A DNA stretch of 64,000 nt from Candidatus Hodarchaeota archaeon. GTDB lineage: Archaea > Asgardarchaeota > Heimdallarchaeia > Hodarchaeales > Hodarchaeaceae. Both the position numbers and the translations under genes were made by a program. The stretch covers positions 62,001-126,000 of the forward strand of contig JAEOTC010000038.1 in NCBI GenBank assembly GCA_016840035.1. Reading direction: 5' to 3'. The notes beneath the pieces are model-generated. The model was not told the origin of the DNA, ran no database searches, and saw nothing but the letters and a program-made list of their open reading frames with translations. Shown in pieces: positions 34,226 through 43,160 of this stretch (position 1 is its first letter; each line of letters opens with the position of its first letter).

Positions 34226-34238
34226 CCTTAAAAATCGC
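34226..34238 (-). promoter_or_regulatory. Possible TATA box of the BMC operon
   Basis: On the minus strand GATTTTTAAGG lies about 65 bases before the fusion-gene ATG, a fitting distance for an archaeal TATA box with a 35-base leader. The motif is weak and no clear Shine-Dalgarno site precedes the ATG. No operator or regulator gene was seen at the operon. Confidence 0.25.
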
Positions 34239-34346
34239 TCTTTCAAACGTCTGACGATTCAAAATGGTAATTTCTTCCCAAACTTACTGAATGTTAATCT
34301 GGTTAATATGAGAGAGTTATTTTGTATTATAGATAACCAATAACAC

Positions 34347-34354
34347 TATATAAT
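34347..34354 (+). promoter_or_regulatory. TATA box of YkgJ-like gene
   Basis: TATATAAT, about 27 bases before a likely transcription start that leaves a 25-30-base leader with a perfect GGAGGT ribosome binding site eight bases before the GTG. Confidence 0.5.
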
Positions 34355-34402
34355 AGATAGTAGCTTTTATTAGAAGACTATTCTCTTTGGAGGTTATTAT
34401 CT

Positions 34403-35350
34403 GTGATGATTAGAGGCTTTTCAAAATATACTTCTTTTACTTGTTCGGATTGTCACATGAAATGCTGTGCGACCGAGTTCAATCTTCCAATAAGTGGGTT
34501 AGAAAAAGAATATCTTACCCAAAATTTTCCAGAATATCGACATTACTTACAATCTACAGAAAAAGGATCTTTTATACTCCGAGGAAACTCATGTCCTTTC
34601 TTGACAACCGCTGGATTGTGCCAACTGCATGCTAAATCAATAAAACCTCTTACATGTAGAATTTACCCCTTAATTTTCTGGCGATTCAACCAAAAAGATA
34701 CTTTAGTTTCTATACATCCCTGTCGGGGACATGGATTTCAATGGTATTCTAGAAAGAAATCATCTGTTGGTAATAGCTTTATCAATCAGCTATTATCTGC
34801 TAGTAAGGAGTATTATGACACTTATTGGGGGGAAGAAATCGATGCAAACAATCCTTATGAGGGAATTTCTCAAGCAAGAATTAAAGACCAACTCGAAGCT
34901 TATCGTCATACTTCAAAGGATAAATTGCTAGTAACCAACTTGAAAAACCCTGATTTATCCTCACGAATTCCATTTTCTCAGGCGTTTCAGGAGAAGGCTT
35001 TAGAGATCATCGATGGAGGGAGCATTGGAAATTTTTTAAATTCTGTTTTCAACTGGTTAATTTGGAGTCCAGTAGGCTTGCACTTATCAATAAAAAATGC
35101 TCAAACGCTTTTTACTACCGCTGCATTATGGTTAATTGACCAAACTGAGGTAAATTCGAACATACTTTCCTCTATTCCTCCTGAATCACAGTATTATGAG
35201 CAAACATCCTCGTTCTATGCGAGTTCCTTAACTCCTTCTTTCTGGGAAAATATCCTCGCTCAGAAAACCCTCCCCACTCTAAGTACCTTTGCAGAGAAAG
35301 TCCGCTTAATTCTCATGGGAGAACTTCCACAAGATGATTTACTTAAATGA
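34403..35350 (+). CDS. YkgJ-family Zn/Fe-chelating domain protein
   Basis: N-terminal cysteine cluster typical of the YkgJ (CxxCxxxCC) family: CSDCHMKCC (residues 14-22), then SCPFL, GLCQLHAK and PLTCRIYPLIFW, ligands for iron-sulfur or zinc. Residues 130-315 are helical and not recognised. Function of this family is unclear. GTG start follows a perfect GGAGGT site. Divergent from the BMC operon, no indication of involvement with it. Confidence 0.9.
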   Translation: MMIRGFSKYTSFTCSDCHMKCCATEFNLPISGLEKEYLTQNFPEYRHYLQSTEKGSFILRGNSCPFLTTAGLCQLHAKSIKPLTCRIYPLIFWRFNQKDTLVSIHPCRGHGFQWYSRKKSSVGNSFINQLLSASKEYYDTYWGEEIDANNPYEGISQARIKDQLEAYRHTSKDKLLVTNLKNPDLSSRIPFSQAFQEKALEIIDGGSIGNFLNSVFNWLIWSPVGLHLSIKNAQTLFTTAALWLIDQTEVNSNILSSIPPESQYYEQTSSFYASSLTPSFWENILAQKTLPTLSTFAEKVRLILMGELPQDDLLK

Positions 35351-35450
35351 AATCGTTCTTTTTGAAAAACGTGAACTTGTAGGTAAACTGTTAAGAAGGA
35401 ATCAGAAAAGACTATAGAATGACGAAGAGTCGCTATACGAGTGATTTATT

Positions 35451-35633
35451 ATGGCAGGAAGTCACGGAAGCCTTACAAAAGCTGGGAAAGTTCGAAATCA
35501 AACTCCTAAAGTTGAAGGACGTAAAAGAAAAGGATTAACACCTATCTTACGCAACAAAAAGAATTATATTAAGAGAATTGTTAAAGAGATGCCGGTAGGT
35601 CAACCTGAATATCGTCAAGAACGTCGAAGGTAA
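35451..35633 (+). CDS. rps30e: 30S ribosomal protein eS30
   Basis: Small basic protein of the small subunit. GSHGSLTKAGKVRNQTPKVE matches the eS30 (FAU C-terminal) signature HGSLARAGKVRGQTPKV; the remainder is Lys/Arg-rich. 60 residues, standard. eS30 occurs only in archaea and eukaryotes, so it anchors the DNA right beside the BMC operon as archaeal. Confidence 0.95.
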   Translation: MAGSHGSLTKAGKVRNQTPKVEGRKRKGLTPILRNKKNYIKRIVKEMPVGQPEYRQERRR

Positions 35634-35710
35634 ATTTACCGATTTTTACTTTTAAAATTAACCTTTGAATTAAATTTCTTTTTGCTTCTAAATATCTACT
35701 ATTTTTTAAC

Positions 35711-36232
35711 CTATTTTATTGCTTTCACTACCCCATATTTTCCTCGAGAGTAGGTTAACATTCCTTTATAACCCTCTAATCTCCATTGATTATCTATATG
35801 CAATGCCACAATTCGTGAAAGGAATAAATCGTGTGTCCCAAGGGGAATAATCTGTTCTACCTTGCATTCCATACTCACTGGGCATTCTTTAATCGAGGGA
35901 ATATTAACCATTTTACTTTCTTCTCTGGTGAAATTACACTCCGACCATTTATCTATGTCTCTTCCAGACTGTGTTCCACAAATTTCAACTTGTTTAAGTA
36001 TTGTTTCTGTTGGAAAGTTAATTACAAATTCCTTGGTTTCTTTTATTAGAGAGTATGTGTACCTTCCAGGTCTCACTCCAATGGAAACAATGGGAGGATC
36101 AGAACAACATGTGCCAGCCCATGAAAGTGTAATAATGGATTCTTTTGTACCTTGTTTCGCTGATACTAATATAACTGGATTAGGATAAAAGAAAGTACTA
36201 ATTTTAACTTCATTTTTCATAATGAAACTCAT
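35711..36232 (-). CDS. Flavin reductase-like FMN-binding protein
   Basis: Flavoredoxin-type split-barrel. PNPVILVSA, ESIITLSWAGTCCSDPPIVSIGVRPGRYTYSLI and EFVINFPT are family motifs for FMN binding; followed by the CEVKVEQIIPLGTHDLFLSRIV region. 173 residues. Substrate and electron partner unknown. Confidence 0.93.
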   Translation of the reverse strand: MSFIMKNEVKISTFFYPNPVILVSAKQGTKESIITLSWAGTCCSDPPIVSIGVRPGRYTYSLIKETKEFVINFPTETILKQVEICGTQSGRDIDKWSECNFTREESKMVNIPSIKECPVSMECKVEQIIPLGTHDLFLSRIVALHIDNQWRLEGYKGMLTYSRGKYGVVKAIK

Positions 36233-36367
36233 CCAATGTCGAGAGGTTTCTATTTTGTTACCTTTAGAATGGATAATTTTACGATAATAAAGGAAGTAAA
36301 AAAGGCCTTGGTATATAAATCCCTTCCCAAATTAATAATGTTTCATGCCTCAGGTTGAGAAAACCAG

Positions 36368-36658
36368 CTATCTTTTAATATGATTTCCGCACCTTTCACA
36401 AAATCGTGATTCGGGAGATAATTGAGCTCCGCACTGAGTACAGAAACGAATTTGTTTCATTTTTGGTTTTAAATCACTTTTTGGATCCTTTTTTTTCGCA
36501 TAATCCGCCCAAGCTGATTTATGAGGATCTAATCCCTTTTCCTCAGCATATTTAAACCATACAGACTTTTCTGTTCTCTTTTTTTTCAATTGCGCACCCC
36601 TGGCTGCCACTAGCAATGTTACTCCTTTAGTTAGGAATTCGATTGAATTATGCCTCAA
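36368..36658 (-). CDS. C-terminal zinc-ribbon protein, unknown function
   Basis: Basic 80-96-residue protein ending in CTQCGAQL...CERCGNH, a zinc ribbon. Residues between 25 and 70 are Lys-rich with FKYAEEKGLDPHKSAWADYAKKKD. The TTG start is uncertain: a GTG (36608-36610) preceded by AAAGGAG gives 80 residues and may be the real start. Possible nucleic-acid binding; not assigned. Confidence 0.65.
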   Translation of the reverse strand: MRHNSIEFLTKGVTLLVAARGAQLKKKRTEKSVWFKYAEEKGLDPHKSAWADYAKKKDPKSDLKPKMKQIRFCTQCGAQLSPESRFCERCGNHIKR

Positions 36659-36854
36659 GGACTAAAAAAGGGTTATCATTACGGAATTCATACACTATTT
36701 TCTCGTAGGAATTCCACCTTTGCACAACTAAGACTTGAACAGGTGGAATTGCCCTTTATAGCGGATTATAAAGAATTTAACTCCTTCTATTCACGTATTT
36801 CCTCCCAAAAACAGCAAAGATTTCTTAAAGACAGTTTCAAGGATAAAAATAGAG

Positions 36855-36952
36855 TGGTAGCGGCTGGAGGATTTGAACCATCCGATCTCGGGGTATCGCA
36901 AGAATTCCATCTTTATGAGCCCCGCGGGATAACCTAGCTACCCTAAGCCGCT
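36855..36952 (-). tRNA. Initiator tRNA-Met (CAT) with 19-base intron and encoded CCA
   Basis: Acceptor AGCGGCT/AGCCGCT gives the A1-T72 pair, and the anticodon stem CGGGG/CCCCG has three G-C pairs, the marks of an initiator. Anticodon loop CTCATAA with CAT is interrupted after position 37 by a 19-base intron (36895-36913). The CCA end is encoded (36855-36857). The T stem pairs as GGA-GG/CC-TCC only if the thymidine at 36880 is bulged, which is odd. The D arm is GGGTAGCTAGG...CCC. Confidence 0.9.
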
Positions 36953-37424
36953 AGTCCAATCAGATAAGGAGACTTCCACATATGCAGGGAGAAGGATGTT
37001 TCTTTCTTTAGATGTTCAATACAAGCATCTCCAAGCAAAAGGAAAATACTAACAGATTCAATTTAACTTTTTCTAATAAAATATCCATCTACTATTCTAT
37101 CCATTTTTTATAGTTAATAATCGAACTAGTTCCTATTCTTGATTTTTATCTTCAAATCTGAATTGGTTTAATCATTGTTGCATCTAGATATTCAGGTACA
37201 TTTTTCAACATTCATGACTAATCTTCATAGGCAATCTTGAATATAGGAATAGAATTTTACTGGATTAAAGCTTTCAATAATACTCATAGTAATTATGGAT
37301 GAATCTTATGCTAAAAAGTATATATTATTCCTTTAGTAGCATGATCGATAAATCTTACAAGAATTTAGAAAGAAAGATGGACACTGAAAGAAACTGATAG
37401 AAAAAGTAAAGGAAGGATTAAATC
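36953..37424. other. Gap with promoter for the amidohydrolase gene
   Basis: AT-rich, no gene visible. A BRE-TATA-like AAAAAGTATATATT (37313-37326) would start transcription near 37347, giving a leader of about 80 bases before the proposed start of the amidohydrolase. No RNA fold or repeat noticed. Confidence 0.45.
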
Positions 37425-38393
37425 ATATTTTCTGTCTCAAACCCTCTAATTTATATTGAAAATAATCACCCGATTAAGATTTTCGATTCGCATGTCCATC
37501 TTTGGGGTCTTAGATACTTTAGCGAATATTTAGAATATATTAAGCAATTCGGTATTTGCAAAATAGTGGGAATAGGGGATCGGAAATTAAAACGTAAATT
37601 TGCTTCAAAGGGGCTCAGTGATAATATTGTTTTTTGTAACTACCTGAGCTCTTATGATTTTTTGAAATTTAATATAAAAAAGTTGCTGGATCAGATTGAT
37701 AAGGCTCATGCCACTGGGATTAGCCATCTGAAAATTTTTGTAGGCCCGATGTTTCAATTTTTTACCAGAAATAAATCTTTCTTTAGAATTAATGATTCTA
37801 GATTAGACTCTGTATATTCACAGATAGAAAACTATGATATGACAGTTTTGATACACGTAGCAGATCCAGATATTTCGTACATGAAGAAATACAAGAACAA
37901 ACAAAAATATGGATCGAAAACCGAAAGAATTAATGATTTTTCAGATATGCTCGATAAATTTCCTAAGATTAGAATGATTTCTGCTCATTTAGGATGTTTA
38001 CCAGAAGATGTTGACAAATTAGGAGATTTATTAGAAAGACATCCCCAGCTTTATGTTGATACCGCATCTACTCGTTGGATGATACGTGAGCTTGGAAAAA
38101 ACGTAAGTAGATCTAAAGAATGGTTAGAAAAATATCAAGATAGAATATTATTTGGTTCAGATCTCGGGAATTTCGAATTCAATTTAAAATTCTTCATGAG
38201 TAAGAAGCGTCGTGAATATTACTGGGGTAGTAGGTACTGGTCTCAACGATTATTCTGGGAAACATCTCACCAGACTCCTTTACCCTTTAAGGACAAGGAT
38301 AATCCAGAAGGAACAATTATAAAAGGATTAAATCTGTCAGAATCGACATTAAAAAAATTATATTTTGGAAATGCATCAAAAATTCTAGACTGA
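37425..38393 (+). CDS. Amidohydrolase-2-type TIM-barrel metal-dependent hydrolase
   Basis: Amidohydrolase-related (ACMSD-like) protein. The first ATG/GTG/TTG in frame is GTG 37566 (275 residues), but the frame is open upstream to 37422 and encodes FDSHVHLWG, the metal-binding HxH motif that the family needs. No usual start exists there; ATA at 37425, with GGAAGGA 7 bases upstream, is the best candidate (322 residues), otherwise ATT. Other metal/catalytic sites: LIHVADPD, ISAHLG and FGSDLGN. Substrate unknown; decarboxylases and lactonases belong here. Confidence 0.8.
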   Translation: MFSVSNPLIYIENNHPIKIFDSHVHLWGLRYFSEYLEYIKQFGICKIVGIGDRKLKRKFASKGLSDNIVFCNYLSSYDFLKFNIKKLLDQIDKAHATGISHLKIFVGPMFQFFTRNKSFFRINDSRLDSVYSQIENYDMTVLIHVADPDISYMKKYKNKQKYGSKTERINDFSDMLDKFPKIRMISAHLGCLPEDVDKLGDLLERHPQLYVDTASTRWMIRELGKNVSRSKEWLEKYQDRILFGSDLGNFEFNLKFFMSKKRREYYWGSRYWSQRLFWETSHQTPLPFKDKDNPEGTIIKGLNLSESTLKKLYFGNASKILD

Positions 38394-38533
38394 TTGGATT
38401 CTCTCTAAAGAAAATTCTGAATGATCTGTTTTCATATTCCTTTATCTGTGCTATTACCTTATAATTTCCTTTTATACCCGAAAATTATACATTGATTCTG
38501 AATTACTCGTGATATATCACTTGTTGATAGTAA

Positions 38534-38941
38534 CTAATTCAGGAAACCTATCATAAGTATTCCTAGACCGAAGCATATTAACGCTGCTAATATCGTAGGT
38601 AGGTCTCTCATCTGCCTAGTTATTATTTCATCAGAATACCGTGTGGGACCACTAGGAGCTCGACCCCATTGTGTTGTCATTACTGCAACACTTTTTGTAC
38701 GCTGAGCGGTAAATGATAACGCCAGAAGGACTATGATCCCAGTAAGTGTCAAAATAGTCGCAAAAGTTAGAAACAAGTCGTGTAAATTTGATGAACTTAG
38801 AACATTTGTGAGGTTTGGTGAACCAAACACGATAAAAATAATAATTGACAATGGAATGTCAAATAATAGAAATTTATTTAGTACTTTGACAACAAGTCGT
38901 ACTACGGATCTAAACTCTCCTCGATCAGGTGTTAAATTCAT
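38534..38941 (-). CDS. Small membrane protein, three transmembrane segments
   Basis: Not recognised. 135 residues: cytosolic basic start, hydrophobic segments at about 24-42, 57-78 and 115-133, with a soluble loop (TAQRTKSVAVMTTQWGRAPSGPTRYSDEIITRQMRDLP) between the last two. No motif. Stands alone on the minus strand. Confidence 0.6.
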   Translation of the reverse strand: MNLTPDRGEFRSVVRLVVKVLNKFLLFDIPLSIIIFIVFGSPNLTNVLSSSNLHDLFLTFATILTLTGIIVLLALSFTAQRTKSVAVMTTQWGRAPSGPTRYSDEIITRQMRDLPTILAALICFGLGILMIGFLN

Positions 38942-39042
38942 TTTGACTCACAATACTCAACGGAGAGAAGTATGGTATATATAATGCCTGATACTGGAAT
39001 CCAATGAGTGAAAGATGATTGTATTTGTTAGTATTTGAGTCT

Positions 39043-39411
39043 TTACTCGAAGAAAAATGCCTTGAATTCAGTATCTTGCTGTAATAGTTCTGTCACCTGG
39101 AGACCTAAAGGTGTTAATTGCCACCCTTTCTCTCCCCGTTCGACTAATCCTATATCTAAAAGTGAGCGACTATACTTCCCAGTTCGAATGTGACTTCTTA
39201 TTGTGTCTAAACCGACCCCTATGATTTTACTCAATCTTTTATAGCCAACGGAGTCACGGTATAATTCGATCAAAATACGTTTTTTCGTACGCCCCAATCG
39301 TTCCATGATTTCCTTCGGATCTTGAGCAATTGCTGAATCTTCAGTATGTTTTATATCATTATTAACATCAGAATTCGATAAATCACTTTTAGGGTCTTCT
39401 TTATCCGCCAT
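39043..39411 (-). CDS. Winged-helix DNA-binding protein
   Basis: Residues 35-115 form a winged helix: KEIMERLGRTKKRILIELYRDS, YKRLSKIIGVGLDTIRSHI (recognition helix), LLDIGLVERGEKGWQLTPLG wing. N-terminus is polar (DKEDPKSDLSNSDVNND). Likely transcription regulator, target unknown. It lies 44 bases downstream of the eL42 gene and may be cotranscribed. Confidence 0.82.
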   Translation of the reverse strand: MADKEDPKSDLSNSDVNNDIKHTEDSAIAQDPKEIMERLGRTKKRILIELYRDSVGYKRLSKIIGVGLDTIRSHIRTGKYSRSLLDIGLVERGEKGWQLTPLGLQVTELLQQDTEFKAFFFE

Positions 39412-39454
39412 ATTGAAATCCCAAAGATACCATTAGTAAAGAATGCGAAATAAT

Positions 39455-39757
39455 TTAGGCTCTTTGAAGTTCAGATCTTCTTGCTCTGGGTCGGCTACGA
39501 ATCCATTTTTTCCCGCATTCTTCACATGTAATTCGGATATCAACCTTCTTGGTAGTTTTTGAGGTCATATTTCGTGAAGCGATTGGTCTTCGAGAATAAC
39601 GTCCATGATTTCCAATTCGAGAAGTCCATCGAGCCATACGTCGACTTCCTTGCCCCATTCCACCTCCACGTTGTTTCGCTTTTTCAAGTTTCACTGCTTG
39701 AACTGTATGTTTATTGCAATGTGGACAGAATGTTCGCATCTTTGCGGGAATTTTCAC
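39455..39757 (-). CDS. rpl44e: 50S ribosomal protein eL42 (L44e)
   Basis: CPHCNKHTVQAVKLEKAKQRGGGMG and CEECGKKW form the split zinc ribbon of L44e; ARRSELQ ends. 100 residues, normal. Component of the E-site of the large subunit. A winged-helix gene follows. Confidence 0.96.
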   Translation of the reverse strand: MKIPAKMRTFCPHCNKHTVQAVKLEKAKQRGGGMGQGSRRMARWTSRIGNHGRYSRRPIASRNMTSKTTKKVDIRITCEECGKKWIRSRPRARRSELQRA

Positions 39758-39946
39758 CTTAATTAGCTCCAGTCCGATTACCGTTTTATCCCTTCTGTAA
39801 ATGTAAGAAGGTTGTTAGTAACTCACTTTTTCCCTAATGTTAAAAACTTCTGCTTTTCTGATGACTATTCCCTATATTTTTGTTATTCTGCAGACTCCTG
39901 CGATAGTCCTAAAAAGTTGATGTTGTTCCACTGAATTTGAACTGAC

Positions 39947-41080
39947 TTGCCTTTAGACAAAAAGTACAAAACAATTTTTGAATCAGGGATATTATTAGGG
40001 TCAGCTGTAATCCTAGCGATTATTATATCACTATCATTAGTAGGTTTTCTCGGTAATTCGTCTATGCCCAATGTGGCTGTATCTACATATAGTATGATGC
40101 CGATTTATAAGGGATTTGAAGGTTCAACTACCCTACACCCACTTCAGGGGGATATCCTCTTAGTAAAAAATGTTCCAGCCGAATCTCTGGAAATTGGAGA
40201 TGTGATTGTATTTGATACACCCTCCATTCCTGATCCTGTAGTACATAGGATAATAGCGCGGTGGCAGAATAGTTCAGGTCATTTCTTCTTCAAAACTAAT
40301 GGAGATAACAAAGAAACAAATAAATATCCTGATTCGTGGACTGTTCATGAAAAAGACGTTATTGGCAAGGTTGTCATTCGAATCCCTCATATAGGATGGT
40401 TCCTACTAACTTTACAAACAAATTTAGGTAAAATTTTGATCCTTTCTCTAGCTATTCTGGTTTTATTTGGAGAGGATATCTTTGGTTATCTCGGTCTTAC
40501 AAAGAAAGAGGATAATAACAGCTCTACACGAACCGAACTACAAAAAAATGGGAATTCCGAAGCTAAAAAACCATCCAGATCGTATATTAATATTATAAAA
40601 AGGAAAGAATCAATCTACATATTTTTGGGAACAAGCATATTCCTAATATTTATCTTTAGTAATTTCTTGGCTGGATTCTCGCAGACCCCTTCAATTGATG
40701 TTTTTAAAATCAATGATTCGGCAGAGAGCAATAGTCTTCTAGATTCTTCACCTGATTCACTTATGTCTCTCAATCCTCAAGGGGAATGGACAGAAATAAT
40801 TGAAAATTTTCCACAGAGAGTCTATTTCTATCCAATATTGATTAAGCTTCGATCAGGGGGAATTTTCAATAATATACATTACTTTGAAATTCGTGTTAAC
40901 CAAAATCAAGGTCTTTATAGATGGACAATCGTCAATAATTATATCGGAACCCATACAATAAGCGGGGGAATCATTTCGCAAATAAACGGAACTGTTAACA
41001 TCTCTATTCACTTATATTCAAGAGGTTTGTTTGCAAGCCCAATACAAACGTTTACTTTTCCATTATTTCTTCAAGGTTAG
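39947..41080 (+). CDS. Signal peptidase I, archaeal/ER (Sec11) type, with long C-terminal domain
   Basis: Cleaves signal peptides at the membrane. An N-terminal transmembrane segment (13-34) precedes the catalytic serine in STYSMMP (about 46-52); histidine is in DPVVHRII and replaces the bacterial lysine, as in archaeal and ER enzymes. Another membrane segment follows near 155-175. Residues 190-377 are extra: a basic loop, a third membrane segment (about 225-245) and an external beta-rich domain, twice the usual length. TTG start. Overlaps the region leading to the GPN gene by 0 bases (10-base gap). Confidence 0.88.
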   Translation: MPLDKKYKTIFESGILLGSAVILAIIISLSLVGFLGNSSMPNVAVSTYSMMPIYKGFEGSTTLHPLQGDILLVKNVPAESLEIGDVIVFDTPSIPDPVVHRIIARWQNSSGHFFFKTNGDNKETNKYPDSWTVHEKDVIGKVVIRIPHIGWFLLTLQTNLGKILILSLAILVLFGEDIFGYLGLTKKEDNNSSTRTELQKNGNSEAKKPSRSYINIIKRKESIYIFLGTSIFLIFIFSNFLAGFSQTPSIDVFKINDSAESNSLLDSSPDSLMSLNPQGEWTEIIENFPQRVYFYPILIKLRSGGIFNNIHYFEIRVNQNQGLYRWTIVNNYIGTHTISGGIISQINGTVNISIHLYSRGLFASPIQTFTFPLFLQG

Positions 41081-41090
41081 TGCATTCATC

Positions 41091-41846
41091 ATGGTAAACA
41101 TATGTTATTTAGTTGGTACAGCAGGTTCAGGAAAAACTATGCTGATTTCATCTCTTCAGCAATATCTAAAACAAAAAGGAGCAAGTTTGACAATAGTTAA
41201 CCTTGATCCTGCCGTTCGACATATCCCTTATCAAGCTGATATAGATATAAGAGACTATATTGATTTTGATCAGCTTGTAGATGAATACAAACTTGGACCA
41301 AATGGGGCGTTAATAGCTGCGACTGATCTTGTTGCCGATTACATAAATGATATCAGAGAAAACGTTGAGGAGTTAGGAGAAAGTTCCGATATCGTATTAG
41401 TAGATACTCCGGGTCAAGTGGAACTTTTTGCTTACCGAAACGCGAGTATAAGAATCACCAAGAGCTTTCCAACAGATTCAACTTTACTTGCCTTTTTGTT
41501 TGATTCTGCCTTGGTTTCGAATATTTCAGGCTATTTGTCTGTAAACCTGTTAGCGACTTCTGTACAAATTCGTTTGAACTTACCTATTATTCATGTAATG
41601 TCAAAAACCGATTTACTTAAACCTCATCAAGTTGATGATATTTTGGATTGGAGAGAAAATCCGTATGATGCCATTGATCAGCTATACGGAATGAACCGTG
41701 AATTTGCATTCAAAACTGGCCAAATTTTTGAAGATATGGGCGATATACCCTTAATACCTGTTAGCTCATTGTCTGGAGAAGGATTAGAGCTTCTCAGCGC
41801 TCAATTAAGCAGAACTTTTTCTGCGGGGGATGATTGGTCCATTTAA
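41091..41846 (+). CDS. GPN-loop GTPase
   Basis: GPN family GTPase related to eukaryotic Gpn1-3, which act in RNA polymerase assembly. P-loop GTAGSGKT, VNLDPA, the GPN signature in LGPNGAL, VDTPGQVELF (G3), SKTDL (G4) and PVSSLSGEG. 251 residues. The ATG used here fits the normal start just before the P-loop; an upstream TTG-type start would overlap the signal peptidase gene. Confidence 0.96.
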   Translation: MVNICYLVGTAGSGKTMLISSLQQYLKQKGASLTIVNLDPAVRHIPYQADIDIRDYIDFDQLVDEYKLGPNGALIAATDLVADYINDIRENVEELGESSDIVLVDTPGQVELFAYRNASIRITKSFPTDSTLLAFLFDSALVSNISGYLSVNLLATSVQIRLNLPIIHVMSKTDLLKPHQVDDILDWRENPYDAIDQLYGMNREFAFKTGQIFEDMGDIPLIPVSSLSGEGLELLSAQLSRTFSAGDDWSI

Positions 41847-41857
41847 TCGCTATTTCT

Positions 41858-42259
41858 CTAGTGTATGGGTCCAGGAAGCATCCAAATTAGAGAAGTAATC
41901 ACGATGAATAACAAGGTGAATGTAAATGTCCCCGAAAAGATTAATCGTTTCTGATCAACTTCTTCAGGAGTAATCCTTAAACCTAGTCTGACAAATGTAA
42001 TGCAAATCCCTAAACCAGAAAGCCAGAAGAGAAACCATGATCCAGGAGAAATTGCAGGAAAAAGGACAAATGTGCTTCCAGTTATTATACCACTGATTGC
42101 ACCGAAAATTACTTTTGTATAATACATCTGAGTGTTGGGAGACAGTCCTTTGAAATTGAAGTTTGATCTTTTCACTGGGGCGCTGATAATTTCATCCTCG
42201 GGCTTTTGACTTATCCTCCGGATCTTCCTCTGACTGATATTTCGTCGTTCTCTTGACAT
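41858..42259 (-). CDS. Small membrane protein, EMC6-like
   Basis: 133 residues: a basic cytosolic start (SRERRNISQRKIRRISQKPEDE), then three hydrophobic segments (about 49-64, 70-89 and 104-126). The order and the segments ALSG..G, an R-x-G-L loop and IFSGTFTFTLLF...SLIWML resemble eukaryotic EMC6 ([22 protein letters not shown]), a core subunit of the ER membrane insertase. No EMC3/Oxa1 homologue is in this window. Similarity is by eye. Confidence 0.5.
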   Translation of the reverse strand: MSRERRNISQRKIRRISQKPEDEIISAPVKRSNFNFKGLSPNTQMYYTKVIFGAISGIITGSTFVLFPAISPGSWFLFWLSGLGICITFVRLGLRITPEEVDQKRLIFSGTFTFTLLFIVITSLIWMLPGPIH

Positions 42260-42545
42260 GATTACTTCCTTCTTTATAAAATGTTACAAGTTTCGGTTAA
42301 ATTGAGGAATATTTGAATATACGAATTATGTATACATATTAAGGTCATAAATGACAATAATAGATGATTAGAAACAAAGTTTTAATTTTTGTGAGAGCGG
42401 CTAGTAACTAACTCAGAAGTCAAGAATTAAAGAAATTAAGTTTTAATCTTTAATTATGGATATTCCTTAATACCCATAAAATCACTATTAATATTCGTAG
42501 ACATAATTACTATAATTAGTATGAAATAGTGGGTTGCTTTGAAAA

Positions 42546-43160
42546 ATGAGTTATTCTGGAGAATATTTAGTTAAGCTTGCTAGAAGGACTATTGAGACTT
42601 TTTTAAGAAGCAAAATCAAAATCAAGTCACCCAAAGATGCTCCTTCTGATCTCAAGGATCAATCAGGAGTTTTTGTTACCCTCCACCGTATTGACCAAGG
42701 CGATAAACCAGTTTTAAGGGGGTGTATTGGAAGAATACAGAGCCCAGGAAGTACTCTTATTCAATCTACTATTGATTCAGCAATAGATGCAATAATTCAT
42801 GATTATCGCTTTCCTAATGTCACGTACTCTGAATTAGACAAGATAACCATAGAAGTTACTGTATTATCCATCCCAAAAAAAATCGAAGTAAACGACCCAG
42901 AAGAGTATTTCGACATAATAGAAATTGGTCGTCATGGATTAATTGCGGAGAGGGGTTCAATTCAGCGTGGATTATTGTTACCACAAGTACCTGTTGAACA
43001 GGGGTGGGACATCAAATCATACTTAGATTATGTATGCCAAAAAGCAGGTTTACCATCTAATTCTTGGCAAAATCTCGAAACAGCGATTTCATCCTTCGAG
43101 GGATTTATATTTTCAGAAATTTCTCCCAATGGAGAGATAAAGCCAAAATTAAGTCATTGA
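42546..43160 (+). CDS. AMMECR1-domain protein
   Basis: AMMECR1 family, present in archaea and animals. The hallmark LRGCIGR is at about 58-64; SAIDAIIHDYRFPNVTYSEL and the VLLPQVPVEQGWDIKSYLDYVCQKAGL block follow, all conserved. 204 residues. Proposed to act on RNA or nucleotides but function unestablished. Converges on the ThiI-like gene (7-base overlap of ends). Confidence 0.95.
   Translation: MSYSGEYLVKLARRTIETFLRSKIKIKSPKDAPSDLKDQSGVFVTLHRIDQGDKPVLRGCIGRIQSPGSTLIQSTIDSAIDAIIHDYRFPNVTYSELDKITIEVTVLSIPKKIEVNDPEEYFDIIEIGRHGLIAERGSIQRGLLLPQVPVEQGWDIKSYLDYVCQKAGLPSNSWQNLETAISSFEGFIFSEISPNGEIKPKLSH

Noticed and set aside
36650-36937. Plus-strand open frame of 95 codons
   Set aside because: Overlaps the initiator tRNA gene on the other strand and has no family pattern.
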